Shown piece by piece: positions 35,959-45,254 of a stretch of 64,000 nt of DNA. The stretch covers positions 1,302,001-1,366,000 of the forward strand of contig JADJEI010000001.1 in the NCBI GenBank assembly GCA_016709155.1, written 5' to 3'. Source of the DNA: Ignavibacteriales bacterium (GTDB lineage: Bacteria; Bacteroidota; Ignavibacteria; Ignavibacteriales; Ignavibacteriaceae). Position 1 is the stretch's first letter. The number at the start of each line of letters is the position of its first letter. Under the pieces are notes generated by a model. That model was not told the origin of the DNA and searched no databases. It saw nothing but the letters and a program-made list of their open reading frames with translations. The position numbers were made by a program, and so were the translations under genes.

Positions 35959-38244
35959 ATGTATTCTAAAAATATTTTCGCCAATCTATATTTATTTTTT
36001 TTTATATGTTTAACCTGCCTTCAGGCACAGGAACAAATGCAAATTAAATCACCCACATTGATTCCAATTCCAACTAATTATTATTACATAGATGAAGAGT
36101 TCAAATTCAACGATTGTACAGCAATCTTAATTGACAAATCCGATCAGGAATCTTTCTTGCTTGCATCTTACCTTTCGGAAAAAATATCAAAATCAACCGG
36201 CAAAAGTTTAGCAATAATTGATAAAAAAGGATCGGGTGAACAAAATAATTTTATTGCATTATTGACTGATAATTCCAAAAGTTCGCTTGGTGATGAAGGC
36301 TATGAATTGAGTGTATCTAACAAAGTTGTCTTTCTCTCAGCGTATAAACCATCCGGATTATTCCACGGTATTCAAACTATCAGGCAATTACTCCCGCCTG
36401 AGATTGAAAAACTAAATGGTTCTGAAATTCAAAATCTTTCGTTACCCGGGATTATTATTTTAGATAAACCAAAATTTCCCTGGCGTGGAATGCTTTTAGA
36501 TTGCTGCCGTCATTTTATGGATAAAGAATTTGTTAAGCGATATATTGACTTATTAGCTTATCATAAAATGAATGTGCTGCATTGGCATTTAACTGAGGAT
36601 CAAGGATGGAGGATTGAAATAAAAAAATATCCGGAGCTAACAGAAGTTGGTGCATGGCGAAAAAATGATGATGGAACTCTTTACGGCGGTTATTATACGC
36701 AGGAAGATATTCGTGAAGTGGTTGAATATGCTAATTCAAGATACATAACAATCGTTCCCGAAATTGAAATGCCCGGTCATTCTATGGCTGCTATCACGGC
36801 TTATCCTCAATTATCCTGCACCGGTGGTCCGTTTGATGTTGCTGCAACGTGGGGAGTTTTTAAAGATGTTTATTGTGCAGGTAACGACAGTACATTTACT
36901 TTTCTTGAAGATGTTTTAACCGAAGTGATTCATCTTTTCCCCGGAACATACATTCACATCGGCGGTGATGAGGTTCCAAAAGATAGATGGAACAAATGTG
37001 AGAAGTGTCAAAATAGAATTGAGTCGGAAGGGCTTGGAAATGAAGCCGAGCTTCAAAGTTATTTTATTAAACGAATAGAAAAATTTCTCTCGTCAAAAGG
37101 GAAAAGATTAGTTGGCTGGGACGAAATACTTGAAGGCGGGCTGCCACCCGAAGCCACTGTACAATCTTGGAGAGGCATGGATGGGGCGATTACCGCAGTG
37201 CGTTCCGGTCACGACGCGGTCGTTTCGCCTACAAGTCATGCTTATTTTGATTATGACCTTGCTACAACCGATCTTGAAAAAGTTTATTCGTTCAATCCAA
37301 TCCCCCCCGTGTTAACTGCTGAAGAGCAAATACATATTCTCGGCGGCGAATGTAATATGTGGACAGAAAGTGCACCGCAGGAAAAAATAGACAACAAAGT
37401 ATTTCCCAGAATTTTAGCTATGGCTGAAGTTTTGTGGAGTGCCAATCCTGATCGAAACTTTGATGAATTTTTCCAACGGGTTTATTTCCATTATAAAAGA
37501 TTGGAATTTTTAGGAGTAAAATTCGGCAGTGAAAGCAGTCCGCTAAAGATATCTTCTTATTTTAATCCGGACGATCTCTCGATCAATGCCGATATTATTT
37601 CTAAGGACAGCTCGTTAAACATTTATTATTCCACTGATGGCTCAACTCCCTCTGAACTCTCCAATGTGTATTCGAATACTTTAAAGTTTTTTGGTTCTGC
37701 TAAGTTAAAATGCAAAGCATTTAAAAACGGTATTCGTTATGGTGAAACTGTTGAGAAGGAATTCATTTTTCACCGAGCTTTGGGATTGAAACCTTCATTT
37801 ACATTTAATTACAGCGATAAATATAATGCCGGTGGGGATTTTGCTTTAACTGATGGTGTAAAAGGTTCACTGAATTTCAGAGACGGTTTGTGGCAGGGCT
37901 TTGAAGGCGATGACATCGAGGCGGTTCTCGATTTGAAAGGGACTCAGATTATAAATGAAATATCTATCGGATTCATTCAAGATGTAAGTTCGTGGATATT
38001 TTCCCCGGTTAATGTGGAATTTTATTCTTCTCAGGACGGGGTTGATTTTGAACTAATAAAATCATTTGAAACAGAAGTAACTAAAAATCCTGATGTTCAG
38101 ATAAAAAATTTTAATTCACAGTTTGAACATTTATCAGCGCGGTATATTAAAATAACGGCAAAGAATCTTGGCACTTGTCCTGACTGGCATTATGGCGCTG
38201 GCGGTAAAGCATGGATATTTGCAGATGAAATTATCATTAAATAA
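35959..38244 (+). CDS. Beta-N-acetylhexosaminidase, GH20
   Basis: A 761-residue exported enzyme (signal peptide ending CLQAQ) that removes terminal GlcNAc/GalNAc from glycans. Domains: GH20b N-terminal domain (about 30-165), catalytic barrel (about 170-520) with the Asp337-Glu338 pair in HIGGDEVP, HWHLTEDQGWRIEIK and the conserved Trp-rich WRGMD, then a chitobiase/HexA-type C-terminal domain (YYSTDGSTPSE) and a terminal F5/8 type C carbohydrate-binding-like domain (about 630-760). The next gene, 15 bases on, is a glycosylasparaginase, so together they could dismantle N-linked glycans. Confidence 0.93.
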   Translation: MYSKNIFANLYLFFFICLTCLQAQEQMQIKSPTLIPIPTNYYYIDEEFKFNDCTAILIDKSDQESFLLASYLSEKISKSTGKSLAIIDKKGSGEQNNFIALLTDNSKSSLGDEGYELSVSNKVVFLSAYKPSGLFHGIQTIRQLLPPEIEKLNGSEIQNLSLPGIIILDKPKFPWRGMLLDCCRHFMDKEFVKRYIDLLAYHKMNVLHWHLTEDQGWRIEIKKYPELTEVGAWRKNDDGTLYGGYYTQEDIREVVEYANSRYITIVPEIEMPGHSMAAITAYPQLSCTGGPFDVAATWGVFKDVYCAGNDSTFTFLEDVLTEVIHLFPGTYIHIGGDEVPKDRWNKCEKCQNRIESEGLGNEAELQSYFIKRIEKFLSSKGKRLVGWDEILEGGLPPEATVQSWRGMDGAITAVRSGHDAVVSPTSHAYFDYDLATTDLEKVYSFNPIPPVLTAEEQIHILGGECNMWTESAPQEKIDNKVFPRILAMAEVLWSANPDRNFDEFFQRVYFHYKRLEFLGVKFGSESSPLKISSYFNPDDLSINADIISKDSSLNIYYSTDGSTPSELSNVYSNTLKFFGSAKLKCKAFKNGIRYGETVEKEFIFHRALGLKPSFTFNYSDKYNAGGDFALTDGVKGSLNFRDGLWQGFEGDDIEAVLDLKGTQIINEISIGFIQDVSSWIFSPVNVEFYSSQDGVDFELIKSFETEVTKNPDVQIKNFNSQFEHLSARYIKITAKNLGTCPDWHYGAGGKAWIFADEIIIK

Positions 38245-38259
38245 TCGAAAGTACACATT

Positions 38260-39309
38260 ATGAGAAGAAGAAATTTTGTTAAAGCTGCTTCAATAAGTTT
38301 GAGTTCTGCACTGCTTACTAAAAATTCTATTGCGAAATCGTTAAACACTTTTGGTCAAATTAATAAGACTACTAAGCCAATTGTTATATCAAGCGGAAAT
38401 GGCTTGCGTGCTACGGAAAAAGCAATGGAGCTTATTTTAAAAGGTGAAGACGCCCTTGATGCCTGTATCGCCGGAGTAAATATTATTGAAGATGATCCGA
38501 ATGATCACTCGGTTGGTTACGGAGGAATTCCAAACGAGGAGGGTGTGGTTGAACTTGATGCCTGTTGTATGCACGGACCGACTCATAATGCCGGCGGTGT
38601 TGCAAGCATTCAAAATATTAAAAACCCTTCAAAGGTTGCTAAGCTTGTAATGGAAAGAACCGATCACGTATTAATTGTCGGGGAGGGTGCGTTAAAATTT
38701 GCAAAGGCTCACGGCTTCAAAGAGGAAAATATTCTTACCGATGAAGCGAGAGAAATTTGGTTGTACTGGAAAGAATCTTTAAGCAATAATGATGATTGGT
38801 TTACTCCTGATGGAAAGGAAGTTCCTGAAGCAGTTAAAAAATATTTCGGAATCACAGGAACAATTTCCTGCCTTGGGATAGATTTGAACGGTAATATTTC
38901 CGGTGTTACTACAACAAGCGGGCTTTCGTTTAAAATTCCGGGCAGGGTTGGTGACAGCCCGATTATAGGCGCGGGACTTTATGTTGATAATGAAGTCGGC
39001 GCTTGCGGCTCGACCGGGCGGGGTGAAGAAAATCTGAAAAACCTATCCTGCTTTTTAGTCGTTGAAAAAATGCGCGAGGGACTTTCGCCTGCTGAAGCCT
39101 GCATCGAAGTTTTGAAACGTGTTGATCATAATGCAAAGATGCCTTCGCTGCGCAATGAAAAAGGACTGCCAAACTTCGGGCTGACTTTCTATGCGATAAA
39201 TAAGAATGGCGAGTTTGGCGCTGCTTCTATGTTTGGACCGCTCAAGTTTTCGATAAATGAAAACGGCAATAACAGACTGGAAGAAGCGAAGTATTTGTAT
39301 AGCTGGTAG
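38260..39309 (+). CDS. N4-(beta-N-acetylglucosaminyl)-L-asparaginase (glycosylasparaginase)
   Basis: A 349-residue Ntn hydrolase with a Tat-like or Sec N-terminus (MRRRNFVKAASISLSSALL). It matches aspartylglucosaminidase: GYGGIPNEEGVVELDA, then the autocleavage site before Thr201 in TGTISCLGIDLNG, and GRVGDSPIIGAGLYVDNEVGA, shown here in part. It splits the GlcNAc-Asn bond of glycopeptides after the sugar chain is trimmed. It shares a transcript with the GH20 gene upstream. The last 40 residues are complete. Intergenic bases after it (39310-39501) contain no gene. Confidence 0.93.
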   Translation: MRRRNFVKAASISLSSALLTKNSIAKSLNTFGQINKTTKPIVISSGNGLRATEKAMELILKGEDALDACIAGVNIIEDDPNDHSVGYGGIPNEEGVVELDACCMHGPTHNAGGVASIQNIKNPSKVAKLVMERTDHVLIVGEGALKFAKAHGFKEENILTDEAREIWLYWKESLSNNDDWFTPDGKEVPEAVKKYFGITGTISCLGIDLNGNISGVTTTSGLSFKIPGRVGDSPIIGAGLYVDNEVGACGSTGRGEENLKNLSCFLVVEKMREGLSPAEACIEVLKRVDHNAKMPSLRNEKGLPNFGLTFYAINKNGEFGAASMFGPLKFSINENGNNRLEEAKYLYSW

Positions 39310-39501
39310 AAATAGTATTCCTCAAAAAATTTCATTGAGACTTTGGTTATGTGGCTGCCTTTTTGAATACTCACATTGCAAAATCGTTTTATTTCTGGAT
39401 TTAATTTTTCATTATTCATTGTAAATTTTTAATTAAAAAAAGGACGTACGCGTTTCCTCAAAGCAAAGCTGCCTTTATAATACGTAAATGTAATTTATCC
39501 C

Positions 39502-40380
39502 TTATTTCTCAATTTCAACTTCAGCAATTACAGGAAAATGATCTGAAGGATATTTGCCGTCAAAAGTTTCAGAAATTACTCCGTGTTCTTTCACTTTTAC
39601 TTTGTCGTTGACAAATATGAAATCAATTTTATTGCCCGGCTTAATATCATTTCCAAAACCATTAAAAGTTATGTGCGAGCCGTAGTGAATATTGCTGTTC
39701 ACTGTTTCGGCATCATTCAGATGAAATCTTTTTTCACCATCTATACCGTTGGTCAAAATTGAATAGGGAGGGGAATCACTTTTGGTATTAAAATCGCCGG
39801 TAAGGATGGTGGGGTTATCGCCTGCAATTTCTTTTATCTTTTTAAGAATAAGTTTCGCACTGTTGATGCGCGCCGATTCACCAATGTGATCGAAATGAGT
39901 ATTGAATACAAAAAACTTTTGCCCGGAACTTTGGGAAGTAAATTCAGCCCAGGTGACAACTCTTTTAAATGCAGCATCCCATCCTTTCGAAACTGAATCG
40001 GGCGTTTCTGAAAGCCAGAAAGTTGATGTGCGAATCAACTTATATTTTTCTGTGTTAAAAAATATTGGCGAGTACTCCCCTCCTTCTTTGCCGTCTTCCC
40101 TGCCAACCCCAACCCAATCATATTTTGGAAAAGAATTTTTAAGATCAATTATTTGAGAATGAAGCGCTTCCTGAAGTCCAAAGATATCGGCTTTGTTAAA
40201 TCTTATAACCTCTGCGACTAAATCCTTCCGGGAATTCCAGGAATTATTTGCTTCATCATCAGCGCTGCCTGCGAAGCGAATATTGTAAGTCATTACTCTT
40301 AACTCAGCATTATTCTGAGCTGATATGAATGAAGCCAGAAAAAGAAAACATATCAACGACCAATAATTTTTCATAAACAT
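39502..40380 (-). CDS. Secreted endonuclease/exonuclease/phosphatase-family protein
   Basis: A 292-residue EEP-fold protein with signal peptide (WSLICFLFLASFISAQ). Motifs: RVMTYNIRFAG, the metal-binding Glu in FGLQEALHSQ, FNTHFDH, LTGDFNTKSDSPPY and the terminal YPSDHFPVIAEVE with catalytic His. The family includes sphingomyelinases, phosphodiesterases and DNases; the short exported form in this group is usually of unknown substrate. Convergent to nothing; divergent from the Nudix gene by 52 bases. Confidence 0.88.
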   Translation of the reverse strand: MFMKNYWSLICFLFLASFISAQNNAELRVMTYNIRFAGSADDEANNSWNSRKDLVAEVIRFNKADIFGLQEALHSQIIDLKNSFPKYDWVGVGREDGKEGGEYSPIFFNTEKYKLIRTSTFWLSETPDSVSKGWDAAFKRVVTWAEFTSQSSGQKFFVFNTHFDHIGESARINSAKLILKKIKEIAGDNPTILTGDFNTKSDSPPYSILTNGIDGEKRFHLNDAETVNSNIHYGSHITFNGFGNDIKPGNKIDFIFVNDKVKVKEHGVISETFDGKYPSDHFPVIAEVEIEK

Positions 40381-40432
40381 TACTCACTCTCTTATTATTT
40401 TGAAATGAAAATTATAAAAATAAAACCGACTT

Positions 40433-41089
40433 ATGAATTCAATAAATATTGAAACACTTAAAAGAAACCTTCCCAAAGAACCGGGAGTTTTGGGTAAAGA
40501 AGAATACTTCAACTCCGCAGTCTTAATTGCGATAATAAAAATCAATGGCAAAGATAATTTTCTTTTTGAAAAACGTGCTGCGAACATCAGGCAAGGGGGA
40601 GAGATTTGTTTTCCCGGCGGAGAAATAGATCTTAAAACAGATTCAACTTTTGTAGACACAGCATTAAGAGAAACTAAAGAAGAGCTTGGCATTCCGAAAA
40701 ATAAAATTGAAATAATCGGTTCCATGAATACATTAGTTGGACCAATGGGTGTGACTGTGGATCCGGTAATCGGGTTTTTAAATATTAACTCCATCGAAGA
40801 AATAATTTATGATGAAAAGGAGGTGGAAAAGATATTTGCTCTGCCAATAGATTTTTTCTTCAAACAAAAGCCGGAAGAATTTAAACTTAAGATGGAAATA
40901 CAGCCATCCTATATTAATGAAGCGGGCGAAAATATTATTCTACTTCCAGCAGAAGAACTTGGGCTGCCGGTTAGATACACTAAGCCGTGGAAAGCTAAAG
41001 TACACACCGTCCTTGCTTACAGAACAGAGTTCGGAACTATTTGGGGCATCACTGCTAAGTTGATTTATGAATTTATAAAGCTTGTTTGA
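40433..41089 (+). CDS. Nudix hydrolase, CoA pyrophosphatase type
   Basis: A 218-residue Nudix protein. The Nudix box reads GGEIDLKTDSTFVDTALRET followed by KEELGI, with Asp in place of the first Glu, as in NudL/CoA pyrophosphatases that split CoA into phosphopantetheine and ADP. Upstream of it lies the family's second motif LFEKRAANIRQGGEICFPGG. Cytoplasmic. A solo copy of a repeat end follows the stop at 41110-41129. Confidence 0.88.
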   Translation: MNSINIETLKRNLPKEPGVLGKEEYFNSAVLIAIIKINGKDNFLFEKRAANIRQGGEICFPGGEIDLKTDSTFVDTALRETKEELGIPKNKIEIIGSMNTLVGPMGVTVDPVIGFLNINSIEEIIYDEKEVEKIFALPIDFFFKQKPEEFKLKMEIQPSYINEAGENIILLPAEELGLPVRYTKPWKAKVHTVLAYRTEFGTIWGITAKLIYEFIKLV

Positions 41090-41109
41090 TGTTGAATGGC
41101 AATGCCATC

Positions 41110-41129
41110 AGCGTTCGGTGAGTTAATTA
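41110..41129. repeat. Solo end of the inverted-repeat element family
   Basis: AGCGTTCGGTGAGTTAATTA matches the right end of the element at 42208-42353 (TGCGCTTGGTGAGTTACTAA). No matching left end is visible. It lies 20 bases after the Nudix stop codon. Confidence 0.45.
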
Positions 41130-41186
41130 GAAAACAATCTTTAATCAGTCTTTACAGGTAATTTTTACAAGCCAGCAGTAAATTTT

Positions 41187-41375
41187 CGCTTCCTGCCACT
41201 CTATTTTCCCTTCCTATCACTTTATTTTCGCTTCCTGTCACATAATTTTCGCTTCCTATCATCTCATTTTTGCTTCCTATCATCTCATTTTCGCTTCCTG
41301 TCATCTCATTTTCGCTTACTGTCGTCTCATTGTCGTTTCCTGTCGTCTTATTTTCGCTTACTATCACTTTATTTA
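41187..41375. repeat. 21-bp tandem repeat, nine units
   Basis: Nine consecutive 21-base units with consensus CGCTTCCTGTCATCTCATTTT (20 shown: CGCTTCCTGTCATCTCATTT) and a tenth degenerate one. Several units differ by one or two bases. The minus strand is open for 78 codons in a heptad pattern (GSENEMI), but the plus strand is open in all frames too, so coding is doubtful. It may be a variable minisatellite. Confidence 0.85.
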
Positions 41376-41500
41376 TGTATGCTGTCAATTGATATCTTTG
41401 GCATTCAACTTGATATTTAGCAGAAATAATATGACATCTAATGAAAATAAACTGAGATTTTCCTTAATCAACTTAATATTTAACAAAAAAAGGTAGCACA

Positions 41501-42214
41501 ATGGCTTCAATATCGGAACAATCATTCGGTCAAAGGTACACAAAAGCAAGGGGTTTGCAGACATATCTTGGAACAATTCCAACTTATGCACCAGTTAACC
41601 CGGATTTAGCAATTCCGGCATTCACTACATTTCTTGACGGCGTTTTGACTTCTAATACTGATGTAGATGCAAAGTTGACTATTCTCCAAACTGAAAGGGA
41701 CACACGCCTGAATCTTTATTTGAATTCTGAAACAGGATTGATAGTCCGCTGTGCTCAGATACGCGATCACTTTGCTTCAACTGAAACGAAGGGAAAGAAA
41801 AGTAAAAATTTTGAGAAGGCGCAAAAGATTACCCAGCGTATGCGCGGCAGAAGGCTTGGCAAAATTCCCCCCACCCCTCCCGGCGGAACCCCTGCTAAAA
41901 AGATTTCTACAAGTGAAGTTAGTTTCGGCAGCGTACTTGCAGCAGGCAGAGAATTGCTTGAGGTGATTAAATCTGTTGCCGGGTATGCGCCAAGTAATAC
42001 TAACATAACTGTTGCAAACTTTACTTCTTTCTTAAATAGTATTGAACAGAAAAACACACTTATTTATCAGAGGCTTGAGCAGTATGATAATGATGTTGAA
42101 GTAAGAATGGAAAAGTATATCACACTTAAGGATAGGGTAAGCAAAATTAAAGCTGCACTTGCATCACAGTTTGGTAAAAATTCCAATGAATATAAGGATT
42201 CGCTTAGTTACTAA
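41501..42214 (+). CDS. Conserved protein of unknown function with an internal duplication
   Basis: 237 residues with no signal peptide or membrane segment. The N-terminal half (from SFG at residue 8) and the C-terminal half (from SFG at residue 141) align: YAPVNPDLAIPAFTTFLDGV against YAPSNTNITVANFTSFLNSI, each followed by a long helix. A Pro-rich, basic linker (KIPPTPPGGTPAKKIS) joins them. I know of no described family. It follows a tandem repeat by 125 bases; its stop codon lies in the left end of an inverted-repeat element, so the element may supply its terminator. The ATG start sits in good context. Confidence 0.65.
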   Translation: MASISEQSFGQRYTKARGLQTYLGTIPTYAPVNPDLAIPAFTTFLDGVLTSNTDVDAKLTILQTERDTRLNLYLNSETGLIVRCAQIRDHFASTETKGKKSKNFEKAQKITQRMRGRRLGKIPPTPPGGTPAKKISTSEVSFGSVLAAGRELLEVIKSVAGYAPSNTNITVANFTSFLNSIEQKNTLIYQRLEQYDNDVEVRMEKYITLKDRVSKIKAALASQFGKNSNEYKDSLSY

Positions 42215-42353
42215 ATCACCTAACACAGTTTGTTAGTTCTTTGTGTCTTAGAGCCTTCGCGGCAAAAAAAGATAACGCATTATGCCGCGAAGGCAGCAAG
42301 TTTCACAAAGGTTATATCGTTTAACTCAATCTATGCGCTTGGTGAGTTACTAA
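42208..42353. repeat. Short intergenic inverted-repeat element
   Basis: Left end TTACTAAATCACCTAACACA (42208-42227) is an imperfect inverted copy (15 of 20) of right end TGCGCTTGGTGAGTTACTAA (42334-42353). Inside, GCCTTCGCGGCA (42253-42264) and TGCCGCGAAGGC (42283-42294) form a perfect 12-bp stem flanked by pairing CTTTGTG/CACAAAG. The left end contains the stop codon of the gene before it. Same family as 12422-12577. Confidence 0.6.
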
Positions 42354-42396
42354 TTATTAGCAGCATGAAAGGTTTATTAAATGAATGAACTAAAAA

Positions 42397-42427
42397 TTTG
42401 AAAACAATACATTTATAGTTATTTTAG
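42397..42427 (+). promoter_or_regulatory. Candidate promoter of the exopolysaccharide operon
   Basis: TTTG (42397-42400), 19 bases, TATTTTAG (42420-42427), one mismatch from TAnnTTTG. It is about 80 bases before the first gene of the long plus-strand run. By inspection only. Confidence 0.4.
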
Positions 42428-42506
42428 AACCATAAAAAATGTGCTCCTCAAACGTTATCATAATATTCACTTTTAAAAACGAAATTAAAATTTGGAAGAT
42501 TTTCTT

Positions 42507-45224
42507 ATGAAAATTATACGGTATTCTGTAAAGATAATTATTCTAACAGTAATTGTTTTATGTTCGACGACATACTCCCAAACAGAACAGCAAATACAAC
42601 AAAAACTTGATGAGTATAATATTCAATCCGAAGCAGATATTCAGGCAGAATTGACAAAACGCGGCATGACCGAAGATGACGCAAGACGATTTGCTGCTCT
42701 TTACGGCATTGATTACGATCAGTTCATTCAACAGTATATTGTAAATTCACAGCAGCAAGTTCCGGTTCCACCACCCCAAACACCGCAGATAAATCAGCCG
42801 CCTCAGCAGCAAAACCCGGTGGAGAATCCTCCAACTGAGGTTCAGCAGGAAATTCAGGCTCCTCCTCCACAGGTTGTTAATACAACCCCTACGGAAGTAA
42901 AAGCACCGACCAACGAACAAGGACTCGAATATTTCGGCTACAAAATTTTCCAAACAATTCCGGCAAGTTTTGAACCTTCGAATGTTGGAACAATTGATCC
43001 GGGCTATTTAATTAGTCCGAATGATGAAATAAAACTTTCAATCTGGGGGGATGTAGAATTTCAATATCCGCTTAAAGTTGATCCGCAGGGAAATATTTTT
43101 ATTCCAACTGCCGGGCAGGTATTTGTGCTTGGAGTACCATATTCGGAATTAAAGAACAAACTAACAGCTTACCTTTCCCAATTTTACGAAGGCTTAGCAT
43201 CAACCCCACCTACGGTATTTCTTGATATTCAATTATCAAGTTTATCACCTTTGCGGATTTTTGCTTTAGGTGAAGTTCCAAAACCAGGCGGGTATAACAT
43301 AAGCAGTTTCGCAACGGTATTTAATACTCTTTACAGTATTGGTGGACCTCTTGTTTCAGGCAGCTTACGTGAAATTCGTGTTGTACGCAATAACAAAGTA
43401 ATCTCAAAAATTGATCTATATGATTACCTATTGAAAGGTCAGTTAATCGGCGATACAAGACTTCAGAATAATGACATCGTTTTTATTCCGCCGCGACAAA
43501 AAACACTTTCGATAACAGGCGAGGTAATGCGATCGGCAGTTTATGAATTGAAAAGTGGAGAGGGATTGAGAGATCTTATTTACTTTGCCGGAGGATTAAA
43601 AATTACTGCTTACACAGGCAGAGTCCAGATTAAAAGAATAAAACCGTTTGATCAAAGACAACAATTCTCACTTGAACGTGAGGTTATAGATGTTGATTAT
43701 TCAAAAATTATGAGCGGCGGCAGTGACTTCGAACTATTTGATGGAGACGAAGTAACAGTATTTCCAATCCTTAATCAATTGGAAAACTTTGTTCAGTTGT
43801 CAGGAGCGGTTTATCGCCCCGGTACATTTGAATACAGGAAGGGGCTAAGAATTTCCGATTTGATTTCAGAAGCTTATGGATTATTGCCGGAAGCTTTCCA
43901 GGGTAAAATTGATGTGACAAGAGAACGTAAAGATAAAACTCAAGAGTTTCTTTCATTGGATTTAAGAGCTGCTTTGACTGGCGATCCAAATAATAATATT
44001 TTCCTCCAGCCTAAAGACTCACTTAGAGTTTATTCTATCTACGATTTAGAATCTCCTCGAAATGTTTCAATTAATGGGTATGTAAAAACAGCGATTACTA
44101 TTCCTTATGCTGATAGCCTAACTATTTTTGATATGATTTTTAGAGCCGGTGGTTTGCAAGATCCTATTTTTAAGGGAAGAGCTTATACTGTCAGGGGTGA
44201 TCTGATCCGAATTAACCCTGATGGATTGACTACAACTATAATCCCTTTCGATCTTGAAAAGGTTTTGATGAACATAGGAGACAATCTTGCACTTAAACCC
44301 GGCGATAAGATAAGTATTTATAGATTAGATGTGGAAAAGAATGTTGATGAAGTAGTAACTATCGGAGGGGAAGTAAAAATTCCGGGGAAATATCCACTTA
44401 ACAAAAATATGACACCGATGGATTTGATTTTACAGGCAGGTGGGTTTATAGATGGCTCGTTAAGATCAGAAGTTTATGTAAATCGAATCCTTCCAGAAGG
44501 CTACCCGGGTGAAAAACTAAGCGAAAGTTTCACCATCCCATTGCCAAAATCGTTCGACCCAAAAGATTACAATGATGAAAATAAATTTTATTTAAAAGAT
44601 AAAGATATTGTCCTTGTCAGGAAAAATTCCGAGTATGAACCTCAGAAAACCATAAAGGTTTTTGGTGAAGTAAAATATCCCGGCGCCTATATTCTTAAAA
44701 ATAAGAATGAAACAGTGGCGGACCTTATCCATGAAGCTGGGGGGGTGACATCAGAAGCATTTTTATATGGAGCTTACTATTCCCGAAACAATCAAAGATT
44801 GATAGTAAATTTGGATGCATTAATTAACGACGAAGATGAAGAAGAAAATATTAACCTTCTTACAAGTGATAGCTTGTTCATTCCTAAAACACCCAACACG
44901 GTTTTGGTAACCGGCGAAGTTAATAATCCTGGGTTGTTCAAATTTGTTGACGGCGAATCTGTTTACGATTATATTGAAAAAGCCGGCGGTTTAACTAACA
45001 ATGCAGATTATGCTCTTTATTCTCAACCAAATGGCGAAACCATTAGAGTTGATTTTGGACTGTTCCAGGGAGACCCCGGTGTTTATGACGGATCAATAAT
45101 CAGAGTGACAAATCTACCTCCGCCAGCCCCAACTGAAGGGGTTGATGTGGGGAAATTGATTACTGACATGTTTGCGATAGTCGCAAGTGTTTTGACTATT
45201 ATTGTTCTAGCAACAAAGCTATAA
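42507..45224 (+). CDS. Polysaccharide export outer-membrane protein (Poly_export with several SLBB domains)
   Basis: This is the Wza-type channel through which the assembled polymer leaves the cell. I start at the ATG (MKIIRYSVKIIILTV) just inside a TTG-led frame. After the signal peptide come a Gln/Pro-rich linker (about 75-130), a Poly_export domain (YLISPNDEIKLSIWGDVEF) and repeated SLBB beta-grasp domains, each with a turn like VTGEVNNPGLFKF or TIGGEVKIPGKYPL. The C-terminus has one membrane helix (MFAIVASVLTIIVLA). At 905 residues it is larger than Wza (about 380), as usual in Bacteroidota-type systems. It leads the operon. Confidence 0.93.
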   Translation: MKIIRYSVKIIILTVIVLCSTTYSQTEQQIQQKLDEYNIQSEADIQAELTKRGMTEDDARRFAALYGIDYDQFIQQYIVNSQQQVPVPPPQTPQINQPPQQQNPVENPPTEVQQEIQAPPPQVVNTTPTEVKAPTNEQGLEYFGYKIFQTIPASFEPSNVGTIDPGYLISPNDEIKLSIWGDVEFQYPLKVDPQGNIFIPTAGQVFVLGVPYSELKNKLTAYLSQFYEGLASTPPTVFLDIQLSSLSPLRIFALGEVPKPGGYNISSFATVFNTLYSIGGPLVSGSLREIRVVRNNKVISKIDLYDYLLKGQLIGDTRLQNNDIVFIPPRQKTLSITGEVMRSAVYELKSGEGLRDLIYFAGGLKITAYTGRVQIKRIKPFDQRQQFSLEREVIDVDYSKIMSGGSDFELFDGDEVTVFPILNQLENFVQLSGAVYRPGTFEYRKGLRISDLISEAYGLLPEAFQGKIDVTRERKDKTQEFLSLDLRAALTGDPNNNIFLQPKDSLRVYSIYDLESPRNVSINGYVKTAITIPYADSLTIFDMIFRAGGLQDPIFKGRAYTVRGDLIRINPDGLTTTIIPFDLEKVLMNIGDNLALKPGDKISIYRLDVEKNVDEVVTIGGEVKIPGKYPLNKNMTPMDLILQAGGFIDGSLRSEVYVNRILPEGYPGEKLSESFTIPLPKSFDPKDYNDENKFYLKDKDIVLVRKNSEYEPQKTIKVFGEVKYPGAYILKNKNETVADLIHEAGGVTSEAFLYGAYYSRNNQRLIVNLDALINDEDEEENINLLTSDSLFIPKTPNTVLVTGEVNNPGLFKFVDGESVYDYIEKAGGLTNNADYALYSQPNGETIRVDFGLFQGDPGVYDGSIIRVTNLPPPAPTEGVDVGKLITDMFAIVASVLTIIVLATKL

Positions 45225-45254
45225 ATAACTGAATAATTATTAAGCCAATAAAGA

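Noticed and set aside
41187..41375. Tandem repeat considered as CRISPR
   Set aside because: Units are 21 bases with no spacers between them and no cas genes are near.
41152..41388. Minus-strand ORF of 78 codons through the tandem repeat
   Set aside because: It is simply the repeat read in an open frame (GSENEMI units); the other strand is open too and no ribosome-binding site is seen.
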